64,000 bases of DNA from Adenanthera pavonina (GCA_026686845.1 JAIVEN010000008.1:18320501-18384500); one strand, 5' to 3'; shown: positions 45,691 to 58,130, counted from the first letter of the stretch. Made by a program: numbers and translations. The notes: generated from the letters alone by a model not told the origin.

Positions 45691-46640
45691 CAACGTCGTA
45701 TGTTTGAAAAGAAGATCTTGATCATTCAACCCAAATAACAAATCACAACCGTTTGTTAAAATTAAACCAAACTTTACCTTCCTCCTTTGTGCGACAAATT
45801 GGGGCTGCCGTAGTTGCGATGGCTATTGGATGCTGGAGACGATGAGCATGAGCATGATCACAAATGCTATGCTTCCTGCAGCCAAGTGCCTCTTCAATCT
45901 TTCACTTCGCTTCTTCAACGGATTCATTGGAATCACAATTTGCCTCTTTCATGTTGGACAGAGAAAAGATTCCATTCTCTCACCAACCACATAGGTTATC
46001 TTTGTTTTTTCAATTCCCCTCTCTCACTCTCTCCTTAATTTTGTGTTCCTATAATCTTCTTAACAAAAAGTGCTGTTTAAGGAGAGCACGAAAATGAGTC
46101 ACCAAGAAAGAGATGGAAGGGATCGGAGGGCAAAATCGAAGGGTGAAATAGTGAGGAGATCAAAGGGTGAAATATTGAGACAGCATGAATTGGGTTAAAT
46201 TTTCTGGTGATATAGTTGTTTCTTTCTTCTTGTCCATAGACCATGGTTTAGCTTTTGTTGTGATTAGGATATTGCTTTCAATGTGTACCACCAATTCTCT
46301 ATTCAACCCTCCCATAATGTCATATTATTCCAATTTCCTTCTTCATAATTGTCATGGTTTGGATTCTTGTAAAGGGTCGTTGTAAATGTTCATTGTTGCA
46401 ACAAATATAGATGTAATACAAATTCTGATATGGGATATAAGTATGTCCATTGGATGTAATGTAAATACTGATATAGAGAACTTTCCCACGCTTGGATGTC
46501 ACCCTCCTTTGAAAGAAAAAAAGAGTTGAAGATGAGGAAGAAAACGCAATATGCCGTTGACGGCCAAGATAATAAATTCACTTAAATCGTGTTGGTAAAA
46601 AAAATAAAATAAAATCACTTAAGAAATAAGGTGTCATTTT
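45691..46640. other. Gene-free or unrecognised stretch
   Basis: Several overlapping frames (45814-46100) are open but match nothing I know, and no splice pattern stands out. Confidence 0.35.
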
Positions 46641-46644
46641 GTCA

Positions 46645-46755
46645 GGGTAACAGGGTGAATTAGATAAAGACATGCAGAGGTTCTACATCCTAAGGGTAGC
46701 AGGGAGAATTAGATAAAGACATGCAGAGGTTCGCACCCCAAAGAATTGGGGTGCG
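46645..46755 (+). repeat. Local duplication followed by a perfect 10-bp hairpin
   Basis: GAATTAGATAAAGACATGCAGAGGTT occurs twice about 51 bases apart (near 46657 and 46707). The second copy runs straight into CGCACCCCAA-AGAA-TTGGGGTGCG (46732-46755), a perfect 10-bp inverted repeat with a 4-base loop. Confidence 0.8.
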
Positions 46756-46759
46756 TTTA

Positions 46760-48430
46760 TTAGGGTATAAATTGCATGACACTATATGTAATAATTTCTC
46801 ATATAACTGTGATTTTTCCTTATTGAGGAATGAGATATTTTTGGAAATTAATTTTTATATATTTTTAAAAAATTAGAAAGTATAATAGATGAAAAATATA
46901 TTTTCCAATGTTTTTTCTCTATTACTATATAACTATATGATTATAGTATAATTATAGAGATCCAACTTTTATTTCAGCAGTAGAAAAAATATAAACTACA
47001 CAAATATGTAATTAATTACATGATTTTTTTTTTGGATGTATTTTTCATGTATAATTCTTAATTTTAAGGAATGAAAAGAGTCATTAAATAGAGCGCAACC
47101 TCCTTGTTGACAAGAACAGTAACAAACACTTGACACCCGGCAACTTCTTTATCGACAAGACGAGAAACAACACATAGGGTATGCATTATTTTCGCAAGGT
47201 TGGTCCCACTTTGGATTGTAGTAGATCCTCTAATACATTTTCCAATTTCAGATATAACAAACATCTTAAACTCATGCACACCACATGTACATGTAAGTGA
47301 AAACTCTGTAGCTAAATATAAATTTTTTTAACTATTTTATGTACCTTAAAAATAATAAGTTGGATTATTAAATTTGTTAAATAATTTTAAAATTTTTCAT
47401 AATTTATCATTATTAATTACATTATTCCTTATATACTTCCCATAACATTTATTTCTCACTTATTAATTATATACTAGGAGTAAGAATAAAAAAATAATTA
47501 ATACACTAGATAACCTTACAAGATGTCTTATATTTGAGATCAAATAATACTTTTAGAAGATATCTTATATTTAAAGCCGGAGAGAGTATGATAAGATAGG
47601 TTAGATATGATAAATTTTACTAAAATTTTAAAATATAAGTATGATAATTATGTATGCATTTAACAAATTAACACATGAAAAAAATAAATAATATAAAGAG
47701 AATTTGAGTTTACATTTTTTGCTATTTTACTTCTCATCAATATTCTTAATTCTCTCTTGGTATATGTAAAACAAATTTAAGTTAAAGGTATTTTAGTAAA
47801 ATCCTATTGATGTAAGAGGAGGAAGGAGGGAGAGGGAGAAACAAAATGAATTCAAGGAAGGAAAGAAAAGGAAGAACTCAAATAAGAGAGAATTCAATGA
47901 GGGAAAAAAAGAGATATATGAAACAATTCAATTCAACTCAATATTGTCTTCTATTCAAGTTACAATGATAGATATTTATAGACTTAATAGAATTTTATAT
48001 AAAATTGACACAATTTAATAAATTAGGAAATTACTAAACCTAAACACTCAATTTATGAAGATTGCAAGAACCTTACTTATTTGGAAATTTCTTAAAGACT
48101 AGGATATTCTAAAACATTATAACCCAAATTTTAAGAAAAAGAAACCATAAAATAGGAAGTAAATAAAATATAATATAAATAATAAATTAAATCTAAAAAT
48201 AATCTAAATAACTAAAATATCTTTATTTAAAATTTTAATGATCCATTCTTCATCATTTTCCCTTATTTGAAAGAATTTTTCTCTCGAGAGTTGAAACTCC
48301 ACATAACATCTAGATTTAGAAAACCTTTCCAACAAGCAAGAAAGTAGAGAATGAGATCTGAATAAGGGAACTTCTCTTCGAAGATTCAAATATTTTTCAA
48401 CTCTGGAAATCCCTTTCAATGAACAAGGTA
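46760..48430. other. AT-rich intergenic DNA
   Basis: No gene supported. Near 47540-47590 GCCGGAGAGAGTA resembles one end of a Stowaway MITE, but I could not pair it with a left end. Confidence 0.4.
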
Positions 48431-48439
48431 ATGGTGCAA

Positions 48440-48825
48440 GAGATTATTATGTGGAAAGACAACATACCCTTCCATAACAGTTTTTGCTCTCAATAGCATG
48501 GTAGATGAATGAGGTAGAACAAGAGCATGTTGAAGTTGAGCATCAACAACTTTAGAAGACAAAATTTTTGCTGGAGATTGTTTCGGAGTTTGTTTCTCAA
48601 ACTTTCCTCTTTCTATGGTAATAGAGGTATCACTTGAGGTTATTTATCTTCATACTACTCAACAAGATTTTCCTGCAAATGCTTGTTTGGCACGTCTAAT
48701 GTAGGTGAAGAACCTTTGATGAGGGAGTTGTTTTCTTCCACCGTCACAACATTAGGGTCTTCTTTGGATCCTAAAGAATTATCTGCATGGATAGACATCT
48801 CTTGGTATGCATTTTCTTCCTATAT
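48440..48825 (-). pseudogene. Coding-like fragment of unknown protein
   Basis: On minus, codons from about 48825 to a TAG near 48655 read smoothly (EENAYQEMSIHADNSLGSK, then NKHLQENLVE). After a frame change a second smooth stretch follows (FEKQTPKQSPAKILSSKVV, then LQHALVLPHSSTMLLRAKT). Composition is protein-like and codon use looks natural, but I recognise no domain. It is cut by the start of the next LTR at 48828. It could be the C-terminus of a host or transposon gene. Function unknown. Confidence 0.3.
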
Positions 48826-48827
48826 CC

Positions 48828-49967
48828 TGTTAATTCAAATGTTTTGATGATTCTAAATAAATGAGCATGGAAATCCAATTTCAAAGGAATACAAGTAAAA
48901 TGAAGAACAAAGTTAGAGCTTCCTGAAGGCTGACGAAGTGTTTTACATATTTTAGAAAGATATTTGTAAAAAAAGGTAGATAAACTTTGAATTTGAATTC
49001 ACCTAATACTAAATAAGATGTCTAAATAAATGATTAATGATTAGCTCAAGATTTCAAAAATGGCTTTAATGAAAAGAGCTATCTTATGAGGATAAAGCTT
49101 CAATTTTAAAATGATTTTAAGTGTTTACCATGTTTTCATGAAAATGTTTTACCTTATGCACATAACCATTGAAGGTTATGGGGATAAAGACTCAATCTCA
49201 AAGTTTTTTCAGAGTCCACTATTTAATTTCATGAAAAGGGATTGAGGTTATTCGCATAACACAACTTGGGGATCATATTCTCAAGTTTGCCCAGATGGTT
49301 ATACTGATAAAGTAGATATCTTATTCGCATAAGAGAGTGAATAGTGAAGACCAATTGTATTGTGCAGCCCGTTAATCATATAACCTAGGGAGGTTATCTG
49401 AATAACGTGTCACTAAACACTTGGACTCCTCTGTTAAACAAGTTATCCGCATAACCTAGCAAGGTTATCTATATAACCAATGTTACAGAATTCATGACTC
49501 TTCTTTAGCAAAATGGGTTATTCGCATAATCTTGGGAGGTTATCCTGATAACCTAAGTTTTACAAAACTCAGTTTGAGAAAAACTTAACGTTATCCTAAC
49601 AACTGAGTAGATTTTCATGAAAATGATTTTGAGTTAAAACTTAGTTATTCTGGAAAGCATGTTATTTGTATAACCTAGCTAGGTTATCTGTATAACGAAA
49701 GCTTTACATTGAAAATAAAAGTAAATAGTTACCTGTTATTCACATAACCTGAGAGGTTATCCGCATAACCTTTGTCAGATGCATTTAATACGATAGGTGA
49801 ACGACTATTTTTCTGAGAGTAACAACTAATTTTTGTTTCAAACGGATAGTTCTGCTCCAAAACAATAAATAAGACCTCATTTAAGATGTTGGGTAATGAG
49901 AAGAAAAATAAATACGCTAAAACTATGCTGATTTGATTTCTGATTCATTCAAAGCTTACCTACCCTC
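48828..49967 (+). repeat. LTR F: Sirevirus-like LTR, cut by element C
   Basis: It starts TGTTAATTCAAATGTTTTGATGATTC, the same style of 5' end as the other Sirevirus-like LTRs (TGTTG..GATGATTCC), but in plus orientation and of a different family. 49162-49770 holds an array of GGTTATCCGCATAACC-type palindromes. Further on it matches the layout of the other LTRs (GCATTTAATACG, GAGAGTAAC, CAAACGGATAG) with a TATA-like ACAATAAATAAG near 49865. It stops where element C's LTR begins, so C probably inserted into it. Confidence 0.65.
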
Positions 49968-49972
49968 TATTT

Positions 49973-51631
49973 TGTTAGTTAAGCTGGCTTCCCAAGAGGG
50001 GGGTGAATTGAAAAGATTAAAAATTTACTGCAAAATATCAAGAAGGTGAAGAAAGCAATGTATGATGGTAAAACAGTGTATAAATAGATAAACTGTAAAG
50101 ATGGCAGTAAAGAGAAGAAGAGTCAGAAATTTATCCTGGTTCGGTCTCTCCACTTGACCTACGTCCAGTCCCCAAGTCACCACTTGAGATTTTCCACTAT
50201 TCTGCAAGAATTCCGTGGGCTTCTTGTAAATGCCTCAGTACAAGATGATGCTCTATTTCTAGAGCTCACTCTTTCACTCAATGCACTCTTACTAAGTGCT
50301 TCCCTAATCCCTTGTAATAACTACTCGCAAGAAAATCTTTCTTCCAGATGAAGATAAGATTGTTTACAAAGACTAAACTCTCTTAGATAGAGTGAATATG
50401 ACAGTTGAGGCATAAATATTAAAGTGAGAAAGTAACAGACTTTTAGTAGATGATTTGGTAGAATTTCAGTATATATAATGTTAAAATCGTTACCTACAAC
50501 TTCAAATGATGTTATTTTTATAGATTTAGGTTTCAAATATCTGTTAGAGACAAAATCTATCCGTTGGAGAAGTTATCCAACGGTTACTCTGAAAAACTAT
50601 CCGTTAACCAATTGCATTTAATGCTTTTGACGTACTGAAATTCGAATTTGGGTTGGTTAACAGACGAATTGCACAGAAACCGAAGGTTAATAGTTTCAAC
50701 GTTGAATGCCCAAAGTTTGTCTGTAATGAAGTGAAATTCGAATTTTGATGTTTTGAAATTTTTTCTTCATTGTAACATACGAATTTTCATGTTGAAAGCT
50801 TTTCTGTTAAGTGTGAACACTATTTTCAATTTGCTACAGTACCTTTGAAATTTGAATTTTGGAACCTCAAAATTTGTCTGTCCAAAGTTAGTCTATAAGG
50901 CACAGTAGTTCATTTAATTCAAAATTTGAATTTTCACAGGGCAAAGTTCGTCTGTCAGAGGACCTCTTTTCAGACTAACTTCAAAATTCAAATTTATAAA
51001 TACTGTCATTCATATGTCAATATATCATTCTAATAGACTCACAAGCTTAGTTTCTGAAATTCGAATTTTCATGTTCAAAGTTTGTCTGTCAGTGAGCAAT
51101 TTTGAAATCCATTCTAAACTTGGTTTCAGATAAACTTTGACATAATTTCAGACGAATTTCTTTAGTTTTCATAAGTTCCATTTTGTCTGAAATTTAAATT
51201 TTCAAAACCCAAAGTTCGTCTATTACTAAAAGCTTCTTTTTGACACATATCAAAATTCAAATTTTCTCAAGTCAAAATTTGTCTGTTAGAGAAACCTCCC
51301 TTTAGACTTTTTCATTTTCGATGCGAAATTCAAATTTCCAAATCCAAAGTTTGAATTTCCACTATGACAGATTGGTATTAGCTTTTCAAACTTCGTCTGT
51401 TGGTGAGTGTTTTTCAATCATTCCATGATTTAACATAGAATCAAGGTTTTAAAGCATCTTTTCACCAAATCAAAGTCTTTTACTCAAATAAAACATTACT
51501 AAACATCCTACATCCATCTTTGCACAGATTTATCCAGAATTTCTTCACTTGAAACTTTTTGGGCACCTTTGATATCTTTATTCCAAGCTCTTGAAAGTTG
51601 TTTTGGAATCATCAAAACTCTGGATTCAACA
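49973..51631 (-). repeat. Element C 3' LTR
   Basis: 1659 bases, collinear with element A's LTRs, with TATAAAAA on minus at 50515-50522. The same AAATTCGAATTT and TTCGTCTGT array lies at about 50640-51400. Confidence 0.9.
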
Positions 51632-51653
51632 TTCTCCCCCTTTTTGATGATGA
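51632..51653 (-). other. Element C polypurine tract
   Basis: The minus strand reads ATCATCAAAAAGGGGGAGAA directly before the LTR, identical to element A's PPT. Confidence 0.9.
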
Positions 51654-51949
51654 CAAAACAACTTACAAACTGGATTAGTACTTGGGTTTACTTTAACAAG
51701 CTCCCCCTCAACATATACATTATATTTCAAAAGATATCATATATAGTAGATCATGTGAAGAGAATCAGAGAATAATAGGAACAGATCATTGCAACAAAGG
51801 AATTCTTCATTTTATCAAATGTTGCTTTACAGGAGCCAATTTATGCAAAGTTCTTCGAAATACATAAATCAAATACAAAACACAAACAATCATAACAAAC
51901 GTCTGAGACTCAATTCAGCACTACAAGAAGACTCAAGCCTAAATTCTAA

Positions 51950-54121
51950 TCACTTCTTCTTTGGCTTGGTTTACTTGCTGTACGTCTTTCCAGATGGCTC
52001 AGCAGCAGTCTTGCCAGTTTGCTTACTCTTCTCCCCCTTTTTGGCATCATCAGGAAAGTGAACAAAATCAGCCAAAGGAGGGATCTGAGAAACTGGAATA
52101 GCTTTGAGGGGCACAGGAGAAAAAGGGAGATCTGGTTCAACTGATGGAGGAGGCTCAGGGCTTGGATTCTCATCTTCAGAGATCTCAAGCAGTTCTTGCA
52201 TTGCTTGTCTGGAAAGAGCCAATTGAGTCCTTTGTTCTTCTGAAAGACCATATCCAGTGGGAGGTGAAGGAGCAGGGTCATCAGAACAAAACTTTTCTTC
52301 AAGCCTTCTCTTCTGAGCTTGCAATAGAGCATTGTGAGCAATGGCTTCCAGATCAACAAAAGGCACTATGCTCCTTTCCTCATTTAGGGCAGTCTGTAGG
52401 AATGGTAAAGCAGAGATGGCTACCACTAGTCTTTCCACTTGTTCAGATTCTTGAGTGGAAAGAATTGAATCTTGAGCATCTGTAGTAATGGGATCATGAG
52501 AGCTTGAATTCCGAGGTCCTTCTTCTTCAAAGCTATAGTCCAAGGGAGGACCAGGACTTGGTGTCCTCATTGTACCAGCAGGCTCAGCATCATCATGCTC
52601 AGAAGAGGCTAGCTCAAAGGGGCTTGGAGGCTCAGAAGTTGGAGACTGAACAGGCACAGAGAACCCTGGCTGAGGTGGATCTGATGTGGCAGGAATTGCA
52701 CTTTGAATATCTTTATAGGCATTAGTAACCACTTTTATATTCTTGGCCAACTGGTGAATCTGATCTTGCAGATGAGCAAATTTGGCATTTTGCTCATCCC
52801 TGATGTTAAGTATGAGTGTAGACAGGCTGTCATACAACTCAGTGATCTTGGTTAGCTTGGCTCGAGAGGAGGAAGTAGATGGAATGTGAGTAGGCTTGGA
52901 TGGAGATGGGACAGGTAGAGAAGGCTATGATGTAGGTCTGGCAGGAGTTTCAGAGGTACCTTCTTTCTGTTTGGAGGCACCTTCAACAAAGAAAAGATCT
53001 TCATATTTTCCTGCTCTCTTCTCAATCTATCTTCTTTCATTTCTCTCAATCGCCATTCTTTGAAGTTCCTCCTCCTTGAAGATCTCAGTGGGTTTCCCTT
53101 TCCCCTTCTCAAGATGCTAAATTCTAGCATATTGTAGAATTCTGGAAATGATTGCTGCATAGGGGAGCGTGGAGTCCTTCCTCTGATCTCTTGCCTTGAT
53201 TATGCGTTGAAGTATGATATGTCCCATGTTGATGAGCTTTCCACGTATGATTGCTGCCATCACATGTGTCTCTGCCCTTGTGATCAGGTTGAAGCTGCCT
53301 CCTTTGTTGAATATGATCCTAGACACTATGTAGTATAGGATCCTGACTTGAGCACTGAGGTCTGTGGGCTTCAGCAACTTTATGGTTGGCCTATTCTCCT
53401 TTCTTCTGAACAAAATGTTAAGGATTGTGCTTTCCTTGTAGTTCAGAAAGAGGTCACCTTCTTCATCAACAGTATCTGCCTCATCCATGTATCCAGAGGC
53501 AGTGATGTCAATCTTGAGGCCATCTTGCCCTGGGATTTCCAGCACTTCATTGAGAGTCTCATCTATGAGCCAGATGGTCCTTGATCTCAGATTGACCTCC
53601 CACTTCTTCTTCTTGCTGTACTTTAGGGAGACATACCATGTCTTTACCACTTCATCATCATACCTCTCCAGTATCTCCAACAGATTCTTATATCTCAACA
53701 TCCATATTCCAGCATCAAAACTGTTTGAGACTAAGAAATCTTCCAAGTATACACAATAAGGCTTTGTTACCTTTTTATTGGCAAACTTGGTTGTGTATTC
53801 TTCCTGAATCTAAGGAGTGCTCCATAATGGCAGTATAGTGAGTTGATATTCTCCAGTTTGAGTACTGGATGAGGAAGTAGAAGCAATAGCATCAGCAGCG
53901 GCAGGAACAGAAACTGAAGGCTCTGCTTTCTTTGAAGAAGAGGGTCCTGCTTTCTTTGATTCAGCCATTGGTGTGGATTTTTGTCGTTTGGAGGGAGTTG
54001 CCTTGCTTGATTCGGCTTTTCTCTTCGGTTTTTCACCCTCCTTTAAGGCATACTGGGATTTGACCGATCTCTTTGGATGAGCCTCTCTTTTTCTAGCTTC
54101 AGGATTCTTTACTCTTGCTAT
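51950..54121 (-). pseudogene. Element C aORF, disabled
   Basis: Same gene as behind pol in element A. The start codon has become ATA (54119-54121) and several codons have become stops (a TAG near 53812, TAG 53117-53119, TAG 52925-52927). Long parts are intact: the central domain 53746-53117, and a 288-codon run 52837-51971 covering the coiled-coil-like segment, the acidic Pro/Ser region and the start of the basic tail. Domain order is unchanged. The TAG at 52925 is at the same codon as one in element A. Confidence 0.8.
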
Positions 54122-54289
54122 TTCCGTAGATGAATGTTTCAGAATGAAGCAGAGATTGGGTTTATAGGATGTGAAAAGAAGTTTAAACAGTGGGAAATGA
54201 AGATTTTCGGTTAGAATTTAAGAGCATTGATGAAAGGATTTGAACAGACTCAGAGAGGAAAAGAATAGGGCTGCGTCTGTTCAGTTGAA

Positions 54290-54920
54290 AACCGTCGATT
54301 TTAACGTAAGTAACCGCCTGACAGACAAATTTTGAGGGGTCAAAATTTGAACTTCGAGCAGTTAAAAATTAAACCGTTCAGCAAAGCTTACTAACAGATG
54401 AATTTTCTTCTGAAAGTTCGTCTGACAGAGGCTTGGTTCAAGCAACACAAGATGAGCAGACAAACTTTGTTTCAACAAAGTTCAAATTTTGAAGAGCAAA
54501 CATCAAGCAGCAATCAAATCAGCAACTAATAGATGAATTATGCATATTAAACTTCATCTTTCAAGGATTCAACATTAAGAGCATGTTTCAACAGACGAAT
54601 TTTAAATTAGAAATTCGAATTTCTTTACTTTGTAAAGGTTTTCCAACATTCGTATGTTAAGAAATAATCATTTGTATAATCATCATGTTGGACAAACATA
54701 ACTTTGAAATTTTTACTTTTGAAAATTTTAATTTTCAAGGTCCAACAAACGAATTTTGAGGGATCATCGAGAACTGTTCCAATGTTTAACAAGCTGAAGT
54801 TCGTTTGTTGGGCATCTAAATTCGAATGTTGACTAAGTAGACTTGTTCAAAAACACAGTTTATCAAGGAAATTCGTCTAACACACACTTAATATATGAAT
54901 TTCAACTTTAAAAATTTACA
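54290..54920 (-). repeat. Palindrome/CAGACGAA array in element C pol-aORF spacer
   Basis: Collinear with the array in element A (20700-21340): CAGACAAATTTTG, GTTCGTCTGACAG, AGAAATTCGAATTTC, AAGTTCGTTTGTTGG. Confidence 0.6.
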
Positions 54921-55119
54921 GAATGGATCCAGAAACTCAGAATTTTTGCCATTTTCTTAATTTTTTTATTATTCCATTCTATAGTGCTCCATTTTTCAGA
55001 TTTATTGTCATTGAATCTCATGAGGAGCACCTGCAACTTAAATTAAATTCACTCCGATGCTAAAGTTAGAATTAATTTAATATTGGAAAATCTAAAAACA
55101 GAATTGCACACGGATTTAC

Positions 55120-58085
55120 TTACAGTTCATTAGGATTCACCATTCCCAATTCTCTCTTGATTTGCAATGTCTATCTCTGATAGAGGCTTTGTCAAGATAT
55201 CTGCAACTTGATCCTCTGTTGGAATGTACTCTAGTCTGATTTCTCCTTTCAAGACATGATCCCTTATGAAGTGGTTCCTAACTTCAATATGCTTTGTCCT
55301 TGAATGCATGACAAGATTCTTTGTGATGTTTATGGCACTTTGGTTGTCACACATGATTGGTATTTCCTTCATCTCAACCTCAAGATCTTCAAGATGTTGT
55401 TTCATCCAGATGATTTAGGCACAACAGCTTCCAACTGCAACATACTCAGCCTCTGCTATGGATAAGGCCACACTGTTTTGCTTCTTGCTAAACCTTGACA
55501 CCAAGGATCCTCCAAGAAACTAACATGTTCCACTTGTGCTTTTTCTATCAGTTTTGGATCTTGCAAAGTCAGCATCAGTGTATCCTTTGAGATCTTCTAC
55601 CTTGCCCTTTGGATGCCAAAGACCCATCTGTGAAGTTCTAATAAGATATCTGGAGATATGTTTCACAGCAGTTGCATGGGTTTCCTTGGGACATGATTGA
55701 AATCTTGCACACATACAGACACTAAACATGATGTCAGGTCTACTAGTAGTTAGGTACAATAGGGATCCAATCATTCTTCTATATTGGGTTATGTCAAACA
55801 TTTTCCCTTATTCATCCATATCCAATTTGGTTGTAGTAGCCATAGGTGTTCCTATTGGCTTGACATTTTCCATCCCAAACTTCTTTAACAGTTCTTTCAT
55901 ATACTTGGATTGATTGAGAAAAATACCATCATCACACTGCTTGATTTACAATCCAAGGAAGAAGTTGAGTTCACCCATCATGGACATTTCGAATTCTCCC
56001 TGCATTAACTTAGAAAAATTCTTGCAAAGAGATTCATTAGTAGCACCAAATATAATATCATCAACATAGATTTGAACAATAAGTAATTCTTTATTTTCTT
56101 TCTTAGTGAATAAAGTTGCATCTACTTTTTCTCTGTTAAACCCCTTTTCAGTTAGAAAATTACTTAATATTTCATACCATGCTCTATGGGCTTGTTTTAA
56201 ACCGTAAAGAGCTTTCTTTAGTTTATAAACATGGTTCAGTTTTGTAGAGTCCTCAAAACCTAGAGGTTGATCTACATAAACCTCTTCCATGATATATCCA
56301 TTTAGAAAAGCACTCTTCACATCCATTTGATACAACAAAATATTTTTCATGCATGCATATGCTAACAGAATTCTGATTGCTTCTAATCTAGCCACTGGAG
56401 TAAAGGTTTCTTAAAAATTAATACCTTCTTCTTGATTATATCCTTTAGCAACCAATCTAGCTTTATTTCTGATTATTGATCCTGATTCATCAAGTTTATT
56501 TCTAAAGACCCATTTAGTGCCAATGACAGGATGACTTTTGGGTCTAGGCTCTAAGTCCCAAACTTGATTTCTTTCAAACTGATTTAATTCATCTTGCATA
56601 GCCAAAATCCTGTATTCATCAGTTAAGACTTCCTCAATGCATTTAGGTTCAATTTGTGAGATGAAAGCACAGTTAATCATTTGATCCCTGAACTATTTTC
56701 TGGTTATAACTCTCTCTTGAACATTCCCTATCACCTGATCAATATGATGATTCCTTTGATATCTCTAAGCTCTAGGGAGTTCTTGAGACATTTCTTCATT
56801 ATTTTCATCTTCAAAATCTCTCTCCTGAATATCTTCCTCTATGTTAATAGATTCAGATATTTTTGGATGTTCAATTTTACCTTCAACAGAGATATCTAAC
56901 TTTTTAAAGTTTGAGACAAGATCATTCTCATCAGTGACATGTTTGGAAATAGTTTCATTTTCAATAAATACTACATGCACAGATTCTTCAACTAAATTAG
57001 ACTTTTTATTGAAAACTCTATATGCCTTACTTATACTAGAATAACCCAGAAATATACCTTCATCAAATTTGGCATCAAACTTACCCAGATTCTCTTTTCC
57101 ATTGTTATGAATGAAGCACTTACAGCCGAACACATGGAGATGTGAGAGATTTGGCTTTCTTCCTTTGTACAGCTCGTAAAGAGTCATCCCAAGGATTGGT
57201 CTGATGTAGGCTCTATTTATGATATAGCTTGTTGTATTCACTGCATCAGCCCAAAATACTTGAGAAAGTTCTTTTTCATTCAGCATAGCTCTAGCCATCT
57301 CTCCAGTTGTTTTGTTCTTCCTTTCTACTACTCCATTCTATTGTGGAGTTCTTGGGGCTGAGAAGTTGTGGTCAATTCCATGCTCATTGCAATACTCCAA
57401 AAAGTATGAGTTCTCAAATTCTCCTCCATGATCTGACCCGATAGACACAATGGAAATACCCTTCTCATTTTATACTTTCTTGGCTAAGGTTACAAATGCA
57501 TCAAAGGTATCACTTTTAGAGGAAAGAAACATTGTCCATATAAATCTAGAATAATCATCCACAATTACAAGAACATACAGATTTCTGCCAATGTTTTTTA
57601 CCCTAGATGGACTAATTAAATCCATATGCAGTAGTTCTAGTGGTCTAGTTGTGGTGACTACGTTTTTGGATTTAAAGGAAGATTTAGTTTGTTTTCCTCT
57701 TAGGCATGCATCACATTCTTTGTCTTTTTCAAAAGCAATTTTTAGCGGGCCAGTGATTAACTCATTTTTAACCAGTTGTGAAAGCTGATTCATATTAACA
57801 TGAGCTAATCTTCTATGCCACAACCAACTATCATTGTCCTGACTACTCAAGCAAACAGAATCTAGGGGAGGAAGTTCATCAAGATCTATAGTATAGCAGT
57901 TACCATCCCTTTGAGCTTTGATGATTACTTTGTGATCACTTTTTCTGATTACTAGGCAGAATTTTGAGTCAAACAGTACCCAGTTTCCTTTGTCACTTGT
58001 TTGGCTCACACTAAGCAAATTGTGGTTGAGGCCAATCACAAACAGCACCTCTTCAATGGATGTTTCAGGATTCTTGCCCACAATG
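55120..58085 (-). pseudogene. Element C pol (pre-integrase to RNase H), many stops
   Basis: It contains the integrase zinc site (WLWHRRLAHVNMNQL), the HMDLISPSR..VDDYSRFIW core, RT with QMDVKSAFLNG and an intact YVDD (56057-56068), RNase H (GYTDADFARS) and a tail that goes out of frame before the end (GNGES in place of GMVNPNEL). At least nine in-frame stops interrupt it (for example 57470-57472, 57338-57340, 56411-56413 and 55520-55522). Most are CAA or CAG turned into TAA or TAG, judged against element A. The TAG at 57338-57340 is shared with element A. Confidence 0.9.
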
Positions 58086-58130
58086 TGGGATTCCTTTTGG
58101 AAGGCGCACTAGTAAGTGTAAGTATCTTGG

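Larger units (their letters stand above)
49973..58085 (-). mobile_element. Element C: 5'-truncated relative of element A
   Basis: On minus it retains, in order, protease/pre-integrase through RNase H (58085-55120), the motif-rich spacer, the aORF (54121-51950), the PPT and the 3' LTR (51631-49973). The match to element A stops at about 58085, inside the pre-integrase region, and unrelated sequence follows. Gag, protease, PBS and 5' LTR are therefore missing and no TSD can be tested. It is closely similar to A throughout but more heavily mutated. Confidence 0.92.

Noticed and set aside
45814..46097. Small gene after Cassandra
   Set aside because: Three overlapping frames are open with equal plausibility, there is no known domain and no splice signals.
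47540..47600. Second Stowaway MITE
   Set aside because: Only a right-end-like GCCGGAGAGAGTA is visible. No matching left terminus could be paired.
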